From: an uncultured Oscillospiraceae bacterium
GTDB lineage: Bacteria > Bacillota > Clostridia > Oscillospirales > Ruminococcaceae
Length of the DNA: 64,000 bases
Assembly (NCBI GenBank): GCA_949295465.1
Contig: CASFKY010000012.1
Location: 47,275-111,274, forward strand
Reading direction: 5' to 3'
Shown: piece after piece, positions 7,940 to 16,277 of the stretch
Numbering within the stretch: position 1 is the first letter of the stretch
Layout of the letters: each line of letters starts with the position of its first letter
The notes under the pieces: generated by a model
Database searches by the model: none
The model's input: the letters and a program-made list of their open reading frames with translations, nothing else
What the model was told of the DNA's origin: nothing
Position numbers and translations under genes: made by a program

Positions 7940-9064
7940 TTATTTCAGCTTGATCAGCTCATATTCCCGGCTGCCCAGGCCCAGCTTTTCGGCGTGGATC
8001 TGGGTAAAATGCCAGTCGGTGACCGGGGCCGTATTGGTGAAGTGGTCGTGATGGTCGGTAAAATCGGGCCGGGCCATGGCGTCCCACAAGAGGGTGCCGG
8101 GCAGGGGCTGCTGGGCGTTGCACAGGTCGGCACAGGCCTCGTCCAGAGCCACCGGGTCAAAGCTGGCCAGCATGCCGATGTTGGGCAGGATGGGGGCGTC
8201 GTTCTCGGCGTGGCAGTCGCACTGGGGGCTCACGTCCACGATCAGGCTGATGTGGAAGTGGGGCCGGCCCCGGCAGATGGCCGCCGCGTACTCGGCGATC
8301 TTGTAATCCAGGATCTCATTGGCATGGCCGTTGGCGTTGTACACCGCGTCAAAGTTGCAGGCGCCCAGGCAGCGGCCGCAGCCCACGCACTTGTCCTGGA
8401 GGATCTGGGCCTTGCCGTCCGGCCCGAAGGCCACCGCGTCCTGGCCGCAGGCCCGCTCGCAGCCGTGGCAGCCCACGCACTTTTTCTGGTTTACCTGGGG
8501 CTTGCCGCTGTTGTGCTGCTCCATCTTGCCGGCCCGGCTGCCGCCGCCCATGCCGATGTTCTTCAGCGCGCCGCCGAAGCCGGTGGCCTCATGGCCCTTG
8601 AAATGGCTCAGGCTGATGAGAATGTCCGCATCCATCAGGGCCCGACCCACCTTGGCCTGCTTCACATATTCCCCGTCCGGCAGGTCCACCAGCACCTCGT
8701 CGGTGCCCTTGAGCCCGTCGGCAATCAGGATCTGACAGCCGGTGGTGGTGGGGTTGAAGCCGTTCTCGGCGGCCGCCTCCAGGTGATCCAGGGCGTTCTT
8801 GCGCTTGCCCCGGTAGAGGGTGTTGCAGTCGGTGAGGAAGGGCAGGCCTCCCTGCTCCTTCACCACCTCGGCCACCGCCCTGGCGTACTGGGGCCGCAGA
8901 TAGGACAGGTTGCCCGGCTCGCCGAAATGGATCTTGATGGCCACAAACTGCTTGTTCATGTCGATGTTGCCGATGCCCGCCGCCCGGATCAGCCGCTGCA
9001 GCTTGTGGGGCAGGCTCTCCTTGCCATAGCTGCGGAAATCGGTGAAATATACCTTTGATGCCAT
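7940..9064 (-). CDS. DUF362-family protein with two [4Fe-4S] clusters
   Basis: 374 residues. The N-terminal 190 residues match DUF362 proteins (HFGEPGN, TDCNTLYRG, SLSHFKGHEATGFGGALKNIGMG). A bacterial-type ferredoxin insert follows, with two CxxCxxCxxxC motifs (CVGCHGCERAC and CVGCGRCLGAC, about residues 190-245), and then the DUF362 remainder. The family is widespread in anaerobes, with no agreed function; an electron-transfer or redox-enzyme role is inferred from the clusters. The start at MASKVYFTD has GGAGG upstream; a longer in-frame reading is low-complexity and overlaps uppP. No signal peptide, so cytoplasmic. Confidence 0.85.
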   Translation of the reverse strand: MASKVYFTDFRSYGKESLPHKLQRLIRAAGIGNIDMNKQFVAIKIHFGEPGNLSYLRPQYARAVAEVVKEQGGLPFLTDCNTLYRGKRKNALDHLEAAAENGFNPTTTGCQILIADGLKGTDEVLVDLPDGEYVKQAKVGRALMDADILISLSHFKGHEATGFGGALKNIGMGGGSRAGKMEQHNSGKPQVNQKKCVGCHGCERACGQDAVAFGPDGKAQILQDKCVGCGRCLGACNFDAVYNANGHANEILDYKIAEYAAAICRGRPHFHISLIVDVSPQCDCHAENDAPILPNIGMLASFDPVALDEACADLCNAQQPLPGTLLWDAMARPDFTDHHDHFTNTAPVTDWHFTQIHAEKLGLGSREYELIKLK

Positions 9065-9122
9065 TGTCTTTCCTCCACATCCAGGGCCCCGCCGGGGCCC
9101 GCGTTTTTTCTGTTGCCGGGCC

Positions 9123-9992
9123 TCAGCCCAGCACCTTCTCCCAGAAAGCCACCGAGAGCACCAGCGCCCCCAGGAAGATCCGATACCAGCCAAACACCTT
9201 GAAGCTGTGGCGCTTGACATAGTTCATCAAAAAGCGGATGGCCGCCACGCTCACCAGAAAGGCCACCAGCATGCCCACCAGCAGCACCGCCACTTCCTGC
9301 CCGGTGAAGCTGTTGCCCTCGGCCACAAACTTCACCAGTTTGAGGCCGCTGGCCCCGAACATCACCGGGATGGCCAGATAGAAGGTGAACTGGGCCGCCA
9401 GCGGGCGGGAGGTGCCCAGCAGCAGCCCGCCCACGATGGTGGCGCCGCTGCGGCTGGTGCCCGGGATCAGGGCCAGCACCTGCCAGATGCCGATGATCAC
9501 CGCGTCCCGGTAAGTGAGCTGTTCCATGCGGACGATGCGGGGCCGGCGGCGCCGGTCCTCCACCACCAGAAACAGCACGCCGTACAGGATGAGCATGAGG
9601 CCCACCACCGGCGCGTTGTAGAGGTGTTCATCCAGCCAATCGTCCAACGGCAGCCCGATGATGGCGGCGGGCAGGCTGGCCACCAGGATCTTGGCCCACA
9701 AAATCCACTTTTCCCGGTCACACCGGGCCAGCAGCTTCTGGGGCAGCGAGCCCCCCTCCGCCTCGCCGGCAGGCAGCTTGCGGAAGGGCCAGAGCCGCCC
9801 GAAATACAGCAGCACCACCGCCAGGATGGCCCCCAGCTGGATCACCACCCGGAACATGCTCACAAAGGCGTCGCTGAGTTCAAACTGCACCACCTGCTCC
9901 ACCAGGATCATGTGGCCGGTGCTGGAGACAGGCAGCCATTCGGTGATGCCCTCCACGATGCCCATCAGCACCGCTTTCAAAACTTCAAGCAT
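9123..9992 (-). CDS. uppP: Undecaprenyl-diphosphatase (BacA/UppP)
   Basis: 289 residues with at least seven hydrophobic segments. Both catalytic signatures are present: GIVEGITEWLPVSSTGH at the N-terminus and PGTSRSGATI near residue 170. The enzyme dephosphorylates undecaprenyl pyrophosphate on the outer face of the membrane so the lipid carrier of peptidoglycan synthesis can be reused; overproduction gives bacitracin resistance in other bacteria. A TGCTATAAT element at 10122-10130 is the probable promoter. The DUF362 gene lies 58 bases downstream on the same strand. Confidence 0.95.
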   Translation of the reverse strand: MLEVLKAVLMGIVEGITEWLPVSSTGHMILVEQVVQFELSDAFVSMFRVVIQLGAILAVVLLYFGRLWPFRKLPAGEAEGGSLPQKLLARCDREKWILWAKILVASLPAAIIGLPLDDWLDEHLYNAPVVGLMLILYGVLFLVVEDRRRRPRIVRMEQLTYRDAVIIGIWQVLALIPGTSRSGATIVGGLLLGTSRPLAAQFTFYLAIPVMFGASGLKLVKFVAEGNSFTGQEVAVLLVGMLVAFLVSVAAIRFLMNYVKRHSFKVFGWYRIFLGALVLSVAFWEKVLG

Positions 9993-10121
9993 AGGTTCTC
10001 CCCTTTTTTCCCTGGCCGGACGCCGCCGGGCAGGATTCGGTATTTTTCGCCTGTAAAAAAGCTATGATGAAAATGGGGCGCAAAGGGCCGGGCCTTGGCC
10101 CCGCCTGGCGCACCCCGTTTT

Positions 10122-10130
10122 ATTATAGCA
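10122..10130 (-). promoter_or_regulatory. Extended -10 promoter for uppP
   Basis: Minus-strand TGCTATAAT followed by AAAACG; about 130 bases upstream of the uppP ATG. No clear -35. Confidence 0.5.
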
Positions 10131-10182
10131 TAAAGCCCCCCAAAACAGAACGGTTTTGCGGTTTTTGCCCGGCGGCAAAGGA

Positions 10183-10211
10183 TTGCCCTTTTTTCGCAAA
10201 GTATTTATAAT
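10183..10211 (+). promoter_or_regulatory. Sigma-A promoter for the PH-domain membrane gene pair
   Basis: TTGCCC, 17-base spacer, TATAAT, ending 57 bases before the first ATG. Confidence 0.7.
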
Positions 10212-10268
10212 ACTTTTGTATATCCGTCCTGGCCCGGGGTACTGCCCGGGGGCTTTCAAGGAGGTTCT

Positions 10269-10682
10269 ATGATCATTCGCCTTTCTCCCGCCGGCATCCA
10301 GCTCACCGGGGTCTGGCTTTTGCTGGGCGGCGGGCTGACGGGGGCCGTCCTTTTCTGGCTGAACCATCTGGCGGGGGCGCTGGCCTGGGGGCTGGCCCTG
10401 CTGTTCTGCCTCTACTGCCTGCTGGGGTATCTGCCCGGGCTGGAGATCCTCATTGACGACACCGAGCTGTGCATCCGCTCGGGGGTGCTGTTCCCCTGCG
10501 TCAAGCGGATCCCTCTGCGGGCCCTGTGCGGGGTGGTGCGATATTCCTCCCCCCTCTCCCGGTTTTCGGGCTGCCAGACCCTGCTGCTCTATGCGGGGGG
10601 CGGGCTGGCCTGCCTGCTGCCGGCCCTGACTTTGGCGGACGCTGAGGCCCTCACCTTTCTGTTGCAGGGAGGCCGGCCATGA
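10269..10682 (+). CDS. Small membrane protein resembling bacterial PH-domain (DUF304/YdbS-like) proteins
   Basis: 137 residues: two hydrophobic segments (about residues 10-30 and 35-55), then a beta-rich segment with IDDTELCIRSGVLF and KRIPLRALCGVVRY, the pattern of the membrane-flanked bPH2 domain. GGAGG precedes the ATG. The stop overlaps the next start (ATGA), so the two products are made together, as in the ydbS-ydbT pairs of Firmicutes. The molecular role of that pair is not settled. Confidence 0.6.
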   Translation: MIIRLSPAGIQLTGVWLLLGGGLTGAVLFWLNHLAGALAWGLALLFCLYCLLGYLPGLEILIDDTELCIRSGVLFPCVKRIPLRALCGVVRYSSPLSRFSGCQTLLLYAGGGLACLLPALTLADAEALTFLLQGGRP

Positions 10683-12040
10683 CCTTCCGCCGGTTTCATC
10701 CCCTGTACAGCCTGCACATCGTGCGCAAATGGCTGGCCCTCTGCCTGCTGCCCATGCTCCGGGCCCTGATCCGATTCGACTGGCCCAGCCTGGTGCTGGC
10801 CCTGCGGCAGGACGCCCTCATTCTCCTGGTGCTGCTGGGCTTCAGCTTTGTGATGTGGCAGTGCTCCGGCTGGCGGCTGGAGGGCGACCTGCTCACCATC
10901 CGCCTGGGGGTGCTGTTCCGCCTGCGCCGGCAGGTGCGGATTCCGGAGCTGGCCTCCGCCCTGGTGGTGCGGCCCTTTCTGTTCCGGCTGGTGGGGGCCA
11001 GCCGGCTGACGGTGTACACCCGCCAGAGCCTGCCCGGCAGCATCACCCTCTGTCTGCCCCGCCGGGATGCCCAGGCTCTGGCCCGGGCCCTGATGCCCGC
11101 CGAGAGTGAAAACCCGGTGTTCGCCCCGGTGGGGGTGGAGCGGCTGAGCATGCTGGTGCTGGGCTTCAACGTGACCCTTACCGGCCTGATGGCGGTGTAC
11201 AGTGCCCGCAAAACCCTGAACGAGCTGGACCCCTTTCTCACCCAGACCGCCTGGCAGGGACTTTTGCAGGCGGAGGCCCTGGTGCGGCGGGTACTGCCCG
11301 CCGGGCTGGCCTGGCTGGTAACCCTGGGGTTTTTGTTCTATGTGTTCAGCCTGGGATACAATTTTCTCTGCCGGGCCAACCTGCGGGTGGCCCGGGATCA
11401 CCAGGTGCTGGTGGCCCGGTACGGGCTGCTGCGGGTGAGCGAGCGGCGGGTGTGGCTGGACGCGGTCACCAGCTGCCAGGTGCGGGTGAGCCCCGCCGCC
11501 CGGCTGCTGGGCCGATACCCGGTGTACCTGGCCGCCGGCCATGACCAGGGGCTGGAGTCTCCCCTTTTCCTGTGCAAAAAGGGGGATTGGCTCAGCCTGC
11601 GTCGGCTGATGCCCGGGCTGTACCTGCCCCCCAGCCGGTACGAGTCCACCAGGGGCCGCAGCCTGGCCGCCTTTTTCTGGTTCCCGGCGGGGGGGATGGG
11701 CCTCTGCCTGCTGCTGGCCATCCTGAGCCGCGCCCTCTGGCCCGCCTACACCTTTCTGTTTTTGTTCGGGATGCTCTTTTTCGGCTGTCTGGGGCTCCAG
11801 GCCGCCGAGGGGTTCCGGCGGGAGGGGGTGGGGCGCACCGGCTCCAGCCTGACCCTGTGCTACACCCGCCGGCTCACCCGGTATGAGGTCTGTGTCTTTT
11901 CGGATCTTGCCCGGACGGTGTTCCGCCAGAATCCCTTCAGCGCGCTGAAGGGGCGGGGCACCTTCACCCTGAAACTGCCCGCTGCCCGCTATCGAATCCG
12001 CAGCGTTTCGGCCCGCACGGCCCGGAACCTGCCCCTGTAG
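10679..12040 (+). CDS. Multi-spanning membrane protein with bPH2-like domains (YdbT-like)
   Basis: 453 residues. The pattern of a membrane pair followed by a beta-rich domain appears three times: GWRLEGDLLTIRLGVLFRLRRQVRIPEL (about 65-90), the stretch after NLRVARDHQVLVARYGLLRVSERRVWLDAV (about 235-265) and a C-terminal copy after residue 375. This repetition of a hydrophobic hairpin plus an 'R-x-G-L-x-R' sheet is typical of YdbT (three bPH2 domains). It overlaps the preceding gene by four bases. Function beyond membrane association is unknown. Confidence 0.65.
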   Translation: MTFRRFHPLYSLHIVRKWLALCLLPMLRALIRFDWPSLVLALRQDALILLVLLGFSFVMWQCSGWRLEGDLLTIRLGVLFRLRRQVRIPELASALVVRPFLFRLVGASRLTVYTRQSLPGSITLCLPRRDAQALARALMPAESENPVFAPVGVERLSMLVLGFNVTLTGLMAVYSARKTLNELDPFLTQTAWQGLLQAEALVRRVLPAGLAWLVTLGFLFYVFSLGYNFLCRANLRVARDHQVLVARYGLLRVSERRVWLDAVTSCQVRVSPAARLLGRYPVYLAAGHDQGLESPLFLCKKGDWLSLRRLMPGLYLPPSRYESTRGRSLAAFFWFPAGGMGLCLLLAILSRALWPAYTFLFLFGMLFFGCLGLQAAEGFRREGVGRTGSSLTLCYTRRLTRYEVCVFSDLARTVFRQNPFSALKGRGTFTLKLPAARYRIRSVSARTARNLPL

Positions 12041-12086
12041 CGGCGGCGGCCAGCACACCTATATATAAAAGGAAGCGGAAGTACAA

Positions 12087-12746
12087 ATGTTTCAGACAGT
12101 AATCTTTGATTTGGACGGCACCCTTCTCAACACCATCCAGGACCTGGCCTACTGCGCCAATCTGGTCTGCCGGGCCCACGGCTGGCCCACCTATTCGGTG
12201 GACACCTACAAGACCTTTGTGGGCAACGGGATGCCCAAACTGGTGGAGCGGTTTTCTCCCCCGGACCAGCGCACCCCCGAGGCTCTGGCCCGGACCCTGG
12301 AGGAATACCTGAAGGCTTACTCCCTCCACAAGGAGGACACCACCGCCCCCTACCCCGGGATCCCTCAGCTGCTGGCTGACCTGAAGCGGGAGGGGGTCCA
12401 GACCGGGGTGCTCAGCAACAAGGACGACGGCCCCGCCAAGGCGGTGGTGGAACACTACCTGCCCGGTCTGGTGCACCTGGTGAAAGGCCGGGTGGACGGG
12501 GTGCCCGCCAAGCCCGACCCCACCAGCCTGCACCACCTGATGGATGAATTGGGAGCCGACCCGGCCGCCACCCTCTTTGTGGGGGACAGCAATGTGGACA
12601 TCCTCACCGGCCGCAACGGAGGGCTGACCACCTGCGGGGTGCTGTGGGGTTTCCGCACCCGGGAGGAACTGCGGCAGGCCGGGGCCGACTACCTGGCCGC
12701 CGACACCGGGGAACTGGCCAAACTGATCCGGGAGGGAACAGTATGA
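12087..12746 (+). CDS. HAD-family phosphatase, phosphoglycolate phosphatase-like
   Basis: 219 residues with all four HAD motifs: FDLDGTLLNT (nucleophile and acid Asp), VLSNKD (motif II), AKPDPT (motif III Lys) and FVGDSNVD (motif IV). Residues 15-85 form the alpha-helical cap typical of the Gph/PGP subfamily. The cytosolic enzyme would dephosphorylate a small phosphorylated metabolite; 2-phosphoglycolate is the family default, but the real substrate is not shown. The stop overlaps the following permease start (ATGA). Confidence 0.8.
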   Translation: MFQTVIFDLDGTLLNTIQDLAYCANLVCRAHGWPTYSVDTYKTFVGNGMPKLVERFSPPDQRTPEALARTLEEYLKAYSLHKEDTTAPYPGIPQLLADLKREGVQTGVLSNKDDGPAKAVVEHYLPGLVHLVKGRVDGVPAKPDPTSLHHLMDELGADPAATLFVGDSNVDILTGRNGGLTTCGVLWGFRTREELRQAGADYLAADTGELAKLIREGTV

Positions 12747-13627
12747 ACCGACATGCCCCGGCCCTGGCGGTATTGGCCGCCGCCGTCCTCTGGAGCCTCA
12801 TCAGCATTTTTGTGCGGGGGCTCTCCGCCCTGGGTTTTGACAGCATGCAGATCGTGGCGGGCCGGTGCCTGCTCAGCGCCCTGCTCACCTTCCTGTTTCT
12901 CTTTTTCAGAGACCGCCGGCTGCTGCGGGTGCGCCCCAGGGACCTGTGGCTCTTTGCGGGCACCGGGCTGATGAGCATGGTCTTTTTCAACTGGTGTTAT
13001 TTTTCCACCATCCGCGCCGCCGGGGCCGGCATCGCGGTGGTGCTGCTGTACACCAGCCCCATCTGGGTGATGCTCTTTTCGGCCCTCTTTTTCAAGGAGA
13101 AGATCGGCCCCGCCAAACTCCTGGCCCTGGCCTGTACCTTTGGGGGCTGCGTGCTGGTGGCCGGCTATACCGGCGGCCAGACCCTGACGGGCGGCGGCAT
13201 CCTGATCGGGGTGTGCAGCGGTATCGGCTATGCCCTCTACTCCATCTTCGGGCAGGCGGCCCTGAGCCGTGGGTACCACACCTTCACGGTCACCGCTTAC
13301 ACCTTCTTTTTTGCAGCGGCCGGGTGCCTGCTGCTCACCTCTCCCCTCCAGCTGGCCCGGCTCTGTGCCCAGCCCCTGGCCCTGGGGGAAGTGCTCATCA
13401 ACACCCTGATTTGCAGCATCCTGCCCTACCTGCTCTACACCTGGGGTCTTGCCCGGATGGAGGCAGGGCGGGCGGCCATCCTGGCCACAGCCGAGCCCCT
13501 CAGCGCCACCCTCATCGGGATTTTTTTGTGGGGTGAGCCCCTCACCCCCGCCAAGTGCGCCGGGGTGGCCCTCATCTTCGCGGCGGTGGTTCTGCTGAAC
13601 CGGCGGGAAACCGCCCGTGCCCACTGA
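12743..13627 (+). CDS. EamA/DMT-family permease
   Basis: 294 residues with ten hydrophobic segments in two similar halves (about 1-140 and 145-290), the EamA architecture. Internal landmarks are AALLWSLISIF-type helix 1, LYTSPIWVMLFSALFFKEK at the end of the first half and ATAEPLSATLIGIFLWGE at the equivalent place in the second. It probably exports or imports a metabolite or amino acid; the substrate cannot be told. The start is the ATG at 12743, translationally coupled to the phosphatase gene. A strong hairpin terminator follows. Confidence 0.85.
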   Translation: MNRHAPALAVLAAAVLWSLISIFVRGLSALGFDSMQIVAGRCLLSALLTFLFLFFRDRRLLRVRPRDLWLFAGTGLMSMVFFNWCYFSTIRAAGAGIAVVLLYTSPIWVMLFSALFFKEKIGPAKLLALACTFGGCVLVAGYTGGQTLTGGGILIGVCSGIGYALYSIFGQAALSRGYHTFTVTAYTFFFAAAGCLLLTSPLQLARLCAQPLALGEVLINTLICSILPYLLYTWGLARMEAGRAAILATAEPLSATLIGIFLWGEPLTPAKCAGVALIFAAVVLLNRRETARAH

Positions 13628-13641
13628 ATCGTACAGCAAAC

Positions 13642-13680
13642 GGCGCCCCTTGCGTTGGCAAGGGGCGCCATTCTGATTTT
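13642..13680 (+). terminator. Intrinsic terminator after the EamA permease gene
   Basis: A 10-bp perfect stem GGCGCCCCTT/AAGGGGCGCC with an 8-base loop, then ATTCTGATTTT. It separates the permease from the convergent sortase locus. Confidence 0.75.
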
Positions 13681-13692
13681 GAAGGGAATTTT

Positions 13693-14469
13693 TCAGCCCA
13701 CCTGCCGGGCCCGGCGGGCCAGGACCACCAGCCGCTGGTCATCGTCCCCCACGCAGGTGCTCAGGGTCATCACATGATCCTCAGGGGAGACGCTCACGCC
13801 GGTATCGTACAAAAGGCCCTGGCACATCTGCCGGAGAAATTCGGTGTAGGCCTCTCCCGGCGCAAAGCCCACCGTATAGAGGGAATCCTCGCTGCTCACC
13901 TGCTTGGCCCCGAAGATCTGGTATCTCCAGATCCCGTCCTGGGGGGTGTACAGGGTAAACCAGCCCCCGTTTTCCTTGTAAAAATCCGGGTCCCGGTATT
14001 CCCGCAGGTTGCCAAACATGCTGCGGTTGTGCATGTTGTGCCCATACAGGATGAGGTGCAGATCCTGCCAGCCGGTGTTGGCGCCCTCCAAAAAGATGCT
14101 GCCCGCCGTGTTGGGGGTGCCGTCCCACAGGGTGCGCAGGTATTTCTCATTGTCCCCCGACCAGACTACCGGGTAGCTCAGCCGGATGGCGTCAAAGTCA
14201 ATCCAGCCCACCACGTCCGGGTTCTGGGCCTGAAGAGAATCAAAATCCACATCCAGCAGGGTGAAAGACTCTTCGGCCTGCTGGCCGTCGCTCTCCTGCT
14301 GGGGGGCGGCGGCGGTATACTGCTGGCGCAGGTCCTCATAGGTCTTTTCCCCCTGCCAGTAGATATACAGCTGCCGAAGGATGGCCGCCGCCGAGATCAC
14401 CACCACCACCAGCGCCGCCAGCTGCACCAGCCCCAAAGCCGAAATCTTCCTTTTCTTTTTTTGCTGCAT
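13693..14469 (-). CDS. Class B sortase
   Basis: 258 residues: a short basic N-terminus (MQQKKKRK), one membrane segment (about 12-35) and an extracellular catalytic domain. The catalytic triad is visible as His in LILYGHNMHN, Cys in MTLSTCVGD and Arg in QRLVVLARR. YGHNM and TLSTC are the class B forms. Sortases cut a C-terminal sorting motif and join the protein to peptidoglycan or another subunit. It is the last gene of the minus-strand surface locus, 81 bases after a membrane-tailed surface protein, so that protein and the one before it are the likely substrates. A longer frame starting at 14517 is rejected; AAGGGG lies 8 bases before the chosen ATG. Confidence 0.9.
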   Translation of the reverse strand: MQQKKKRKISALGLVQLAALVVVVISAAAILRQLYIYWQGEKTYEDLRQQYTAAAPQQESDGQQAEESFTLLDVDFDSLQAQNPDVVGWIDFDAIRLSYPVVWSGDNEKYLRTLWDGTPNTAGSIFLEGANTGWQDLHLILYGHNMHNRSMFGNLREYRDPDFYKENGGWFTLYTPQDGIWRYQIFGAKQVSSEDSLYTVGFAPGEAYTEFLRQMCQGLLYDTGVSVSPEDHVMTLSTCVGDDDQRLVVLARRARQVG

Positions 14470-14550
14470 CGCTTTTCCCCTTGCTCTGATAGAAAAGAGG
14501 AGCCGCCGCCAGGGCAAGCTCCTCTGGGTGATTCACCTGTATGATATCAC

Positions 14551-15486
14551 TTATCGGGCCGATGCGCCAGCCTTTTTGCGGCGCAGCAGCAGCACTGCCG
14601 CCAGCAGCAGAATGGCCAGGCCGACCCCGACGCCGATCAGAACCCCTGCGGCAATGCCCCCGGTCTGCTGGCCGGATGCGCCGGCCTGGGGTACCGCATC
14701 CGGCTGGATCTCCTCAGTGCCTCCCCCCGTCTGCCCGTCGGTGAGGGGCGTCTCATCCGGGTTGATCTCCTCGCCTCCGGCCGCTGTGCTGTCCCCGCCG
14801 GCCCCCTCGACGGCGCCGTCGTCGGCGGTGGCCGCGTTGCGGTAGAGGGTGACGTCCTCATACTGGTAGGTCACGGTGCCCGGCGTGGTCACGGTGGTGG
14901 TTTCGCCCCCCTGCGCAACCGCCTCATACCAGAGGGTGAGCGCATTGGGCCCCTGGGCGGTGATGGTCAGGCTGGCCTCGCTTGTCTCGGCCCGATAGCC
15001 GGACACCGCCGGCGCCTGGAAGGTGAGGGTCACGGCACTGGAAGTCCCCTGCAAGGCGGGCGCCACCTCGGCGCCGGTGGCCCGGTCCCGGTATTCCACG
15101 GTGTAGGCGTAATTTTCGCCCTGGCGCTTCATGGCGTACTCCACCACATACTCCTCGCTGAACCCGGTGTCTCCATAGCCGGAGGCCACGTTGATTACCT
15201 GATAGCGGTCGTCTCCCGGCAGGATCTGGTCTATCTGGGGCGCGCTGGGCAGGGACTGTCCTTCGGTCACCAGCACCGAGAGGCTGCCGGTGGCGCTGCT
15301 GACCTCATAGGTATAGCCGGCCTCTTCCAGATACTGGGTATAGGAATCGCTGAACCGGGAGCCCTCCATGCCGGGGCGGAAGGTGATGATCCGGCCCTGG
15401 GGCTCATCGGCAAAGGCCGGAATGGCCAGCACACAGGCCAGGGCCAGCGCCGCGCTCACCAGGCGGGCGGCAAAGCTCTTGCGCAT
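14551..15486 (-). CDS. Secreted surface protein with membrane-anchored C-terminus
   Basis: 311 residues: a signal peptide (RLVSAALALACVLAIPAFA), an extracellular region with a MucBP-like beta segment (YTVEYRDRATGAEVAP, about 125-205), a Thr/Gly/Glu/Asp-rich spacer (about 220-270), a hydrophobic helix and the tail RRKKAGASAR. The sequence before the helix is SGQQTGG, which has the TG of a sorting signal but no LPxTG. The ATG at 15486 comes directly after the stop of the preceding gene. Function unknown; likely displayed on the cell surface, by sortase cleavage or simply by the helix. Confidence 0.7.
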   Translation of the reverse strand: MRKSFAARLVSAALALACVLAIPAFADEPQGRIITFRPGMEGSRFSDSYTQYLEEAGYTYEVSSATGSLSVLVTEGQSLPSAPQIDQILPGDDRYQVINVASGYGDTGFSEEYVVEYAMKRQGENYAYTVEYRDRATGAEVAPALQGTSSAVTLTFQAPAVSGYRAETSEASLTITAQGPNALTLWYEAVAQGGETTTVTTPGTVTYQYEDVTLYRNAATADDGAVEGAGGDSTAAGGEEINPDETPLTDGQTGGGTEEIQPDAVPQAGASGQQTGGIAAGVLIGVGVGLAILLLAAVLLLRRKKAGASAR

Positions 15487-15488
15487 CC

Positions 15489-16274
15489 TCAACGATCCCC
15501 TTTCTCTCTGTGGTTTTTATCCTTGTCTTTGTCCTTTTTGCGGGCGATGAACAACACCAGCAGGGCCAGCACCAATACCCCCGCCGCCACAAAGATCAGG
15601 TTGGTGTCGCCGGTCTTGGCGGCCTGGACCAGGTAGCGGGTCTGGGTAATGATCTGGTCTTTACCCTTCTCCACAATGGTCTCGGGCTTGGGGCTTTGCC
15701 CCTCCACATCCGAGACCAGGAAGCGGAACTCCACCAGGCCCTGGGCGGCCTGGTATTGATCGTTGGTGCTGCGGGCGTCCGGCGTGATGGAAAAATTCAA
15801 TTCCGTGGTCTCGCCGGGGGCCAGGGTGGCCACCAGGCGGGGCTCGGCAAAGGAATCATTCAGTTCTTCCAGGCCCTCGCTGCCCAGACCGCCCACCAGG
15901 CTGCCGGTGAGGCCGGTGGCCGGGTCGTACCCATACAGCACCGTATCCCCGCAGCTGAGGCTGACGGTATAGGCGGTATCCTTCTGGTTGGCGGTGGCGT
16001 TGAGAAGGCTTTGGAGCACATCGGCCTCCAGGTAAAAGTGCGCCCTCTTGGAGGAGATGTTTTTCAGCTGGATGGCGCCGGCCTTGGGCAGGCCGGGCAC
16101 CATGCCCGAAAAGCCGGACATATCCCCCTCCACTGCCAGATTCTGGCCGTCATAGGTCACCGTGCCGGTGGGCTCAGCGGCAAAGCAGCCCAGGGCCAGC
16201 GCGGCCGCGAGGGCCAGCGCCAGCATCAGGGCACCGATTTTTTTCCTCAAGGTTTTTCCCTGCCTTTCCGCCAT
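15489..16274 (-). CDS. Secreted surface protein with atypical sortase signal (AAKTGD)
   Basis: 261 residues: a basic N-terminus and signal peptide (ending near GCFAAEP), a beta-rich ectodomain, then VQAAKTGDTN, a 20-residue hydrophobic helix and the charged tail ARKKDKDKDKN. This is the full architecture of a sortase substrate except that Ala replaces Pro in the pentapeptide. The ectodomain resembles the subunits encoded next to SipW (matching APGETTELNFSITPDA to the camelysin-like proteins), so it may be a fibre subunit or a wall anchor for the fibre. It follows the TasA-like gene after three bases and is coupled to the next gene. Confidence 0.75.
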   Translation of the reverse strand: MAERQGKTLRKKIGALMLALALAAALALGCFAAEPTGTVTYDGQNLAVEGDMSGFSGMVPGLPKAGAIQLKNISSKRAHFYLEADVLQSLLNATANQKDTAYTVSLSCGDTVLYGYDPATGLTGSLVGGLGSEGLEELNDSFAEPRLVATLAPGETTELNFSITPDARSTNDQYQAAQGLVEFRFLVSDVEGQSPKPETIVEKGKDQIITQTRYLVQAAKTGDTNLIFVAAGVLVLALLVLFIARKKDKDKDKNHREKGDR

Positions 16275-16277
16275 CGC

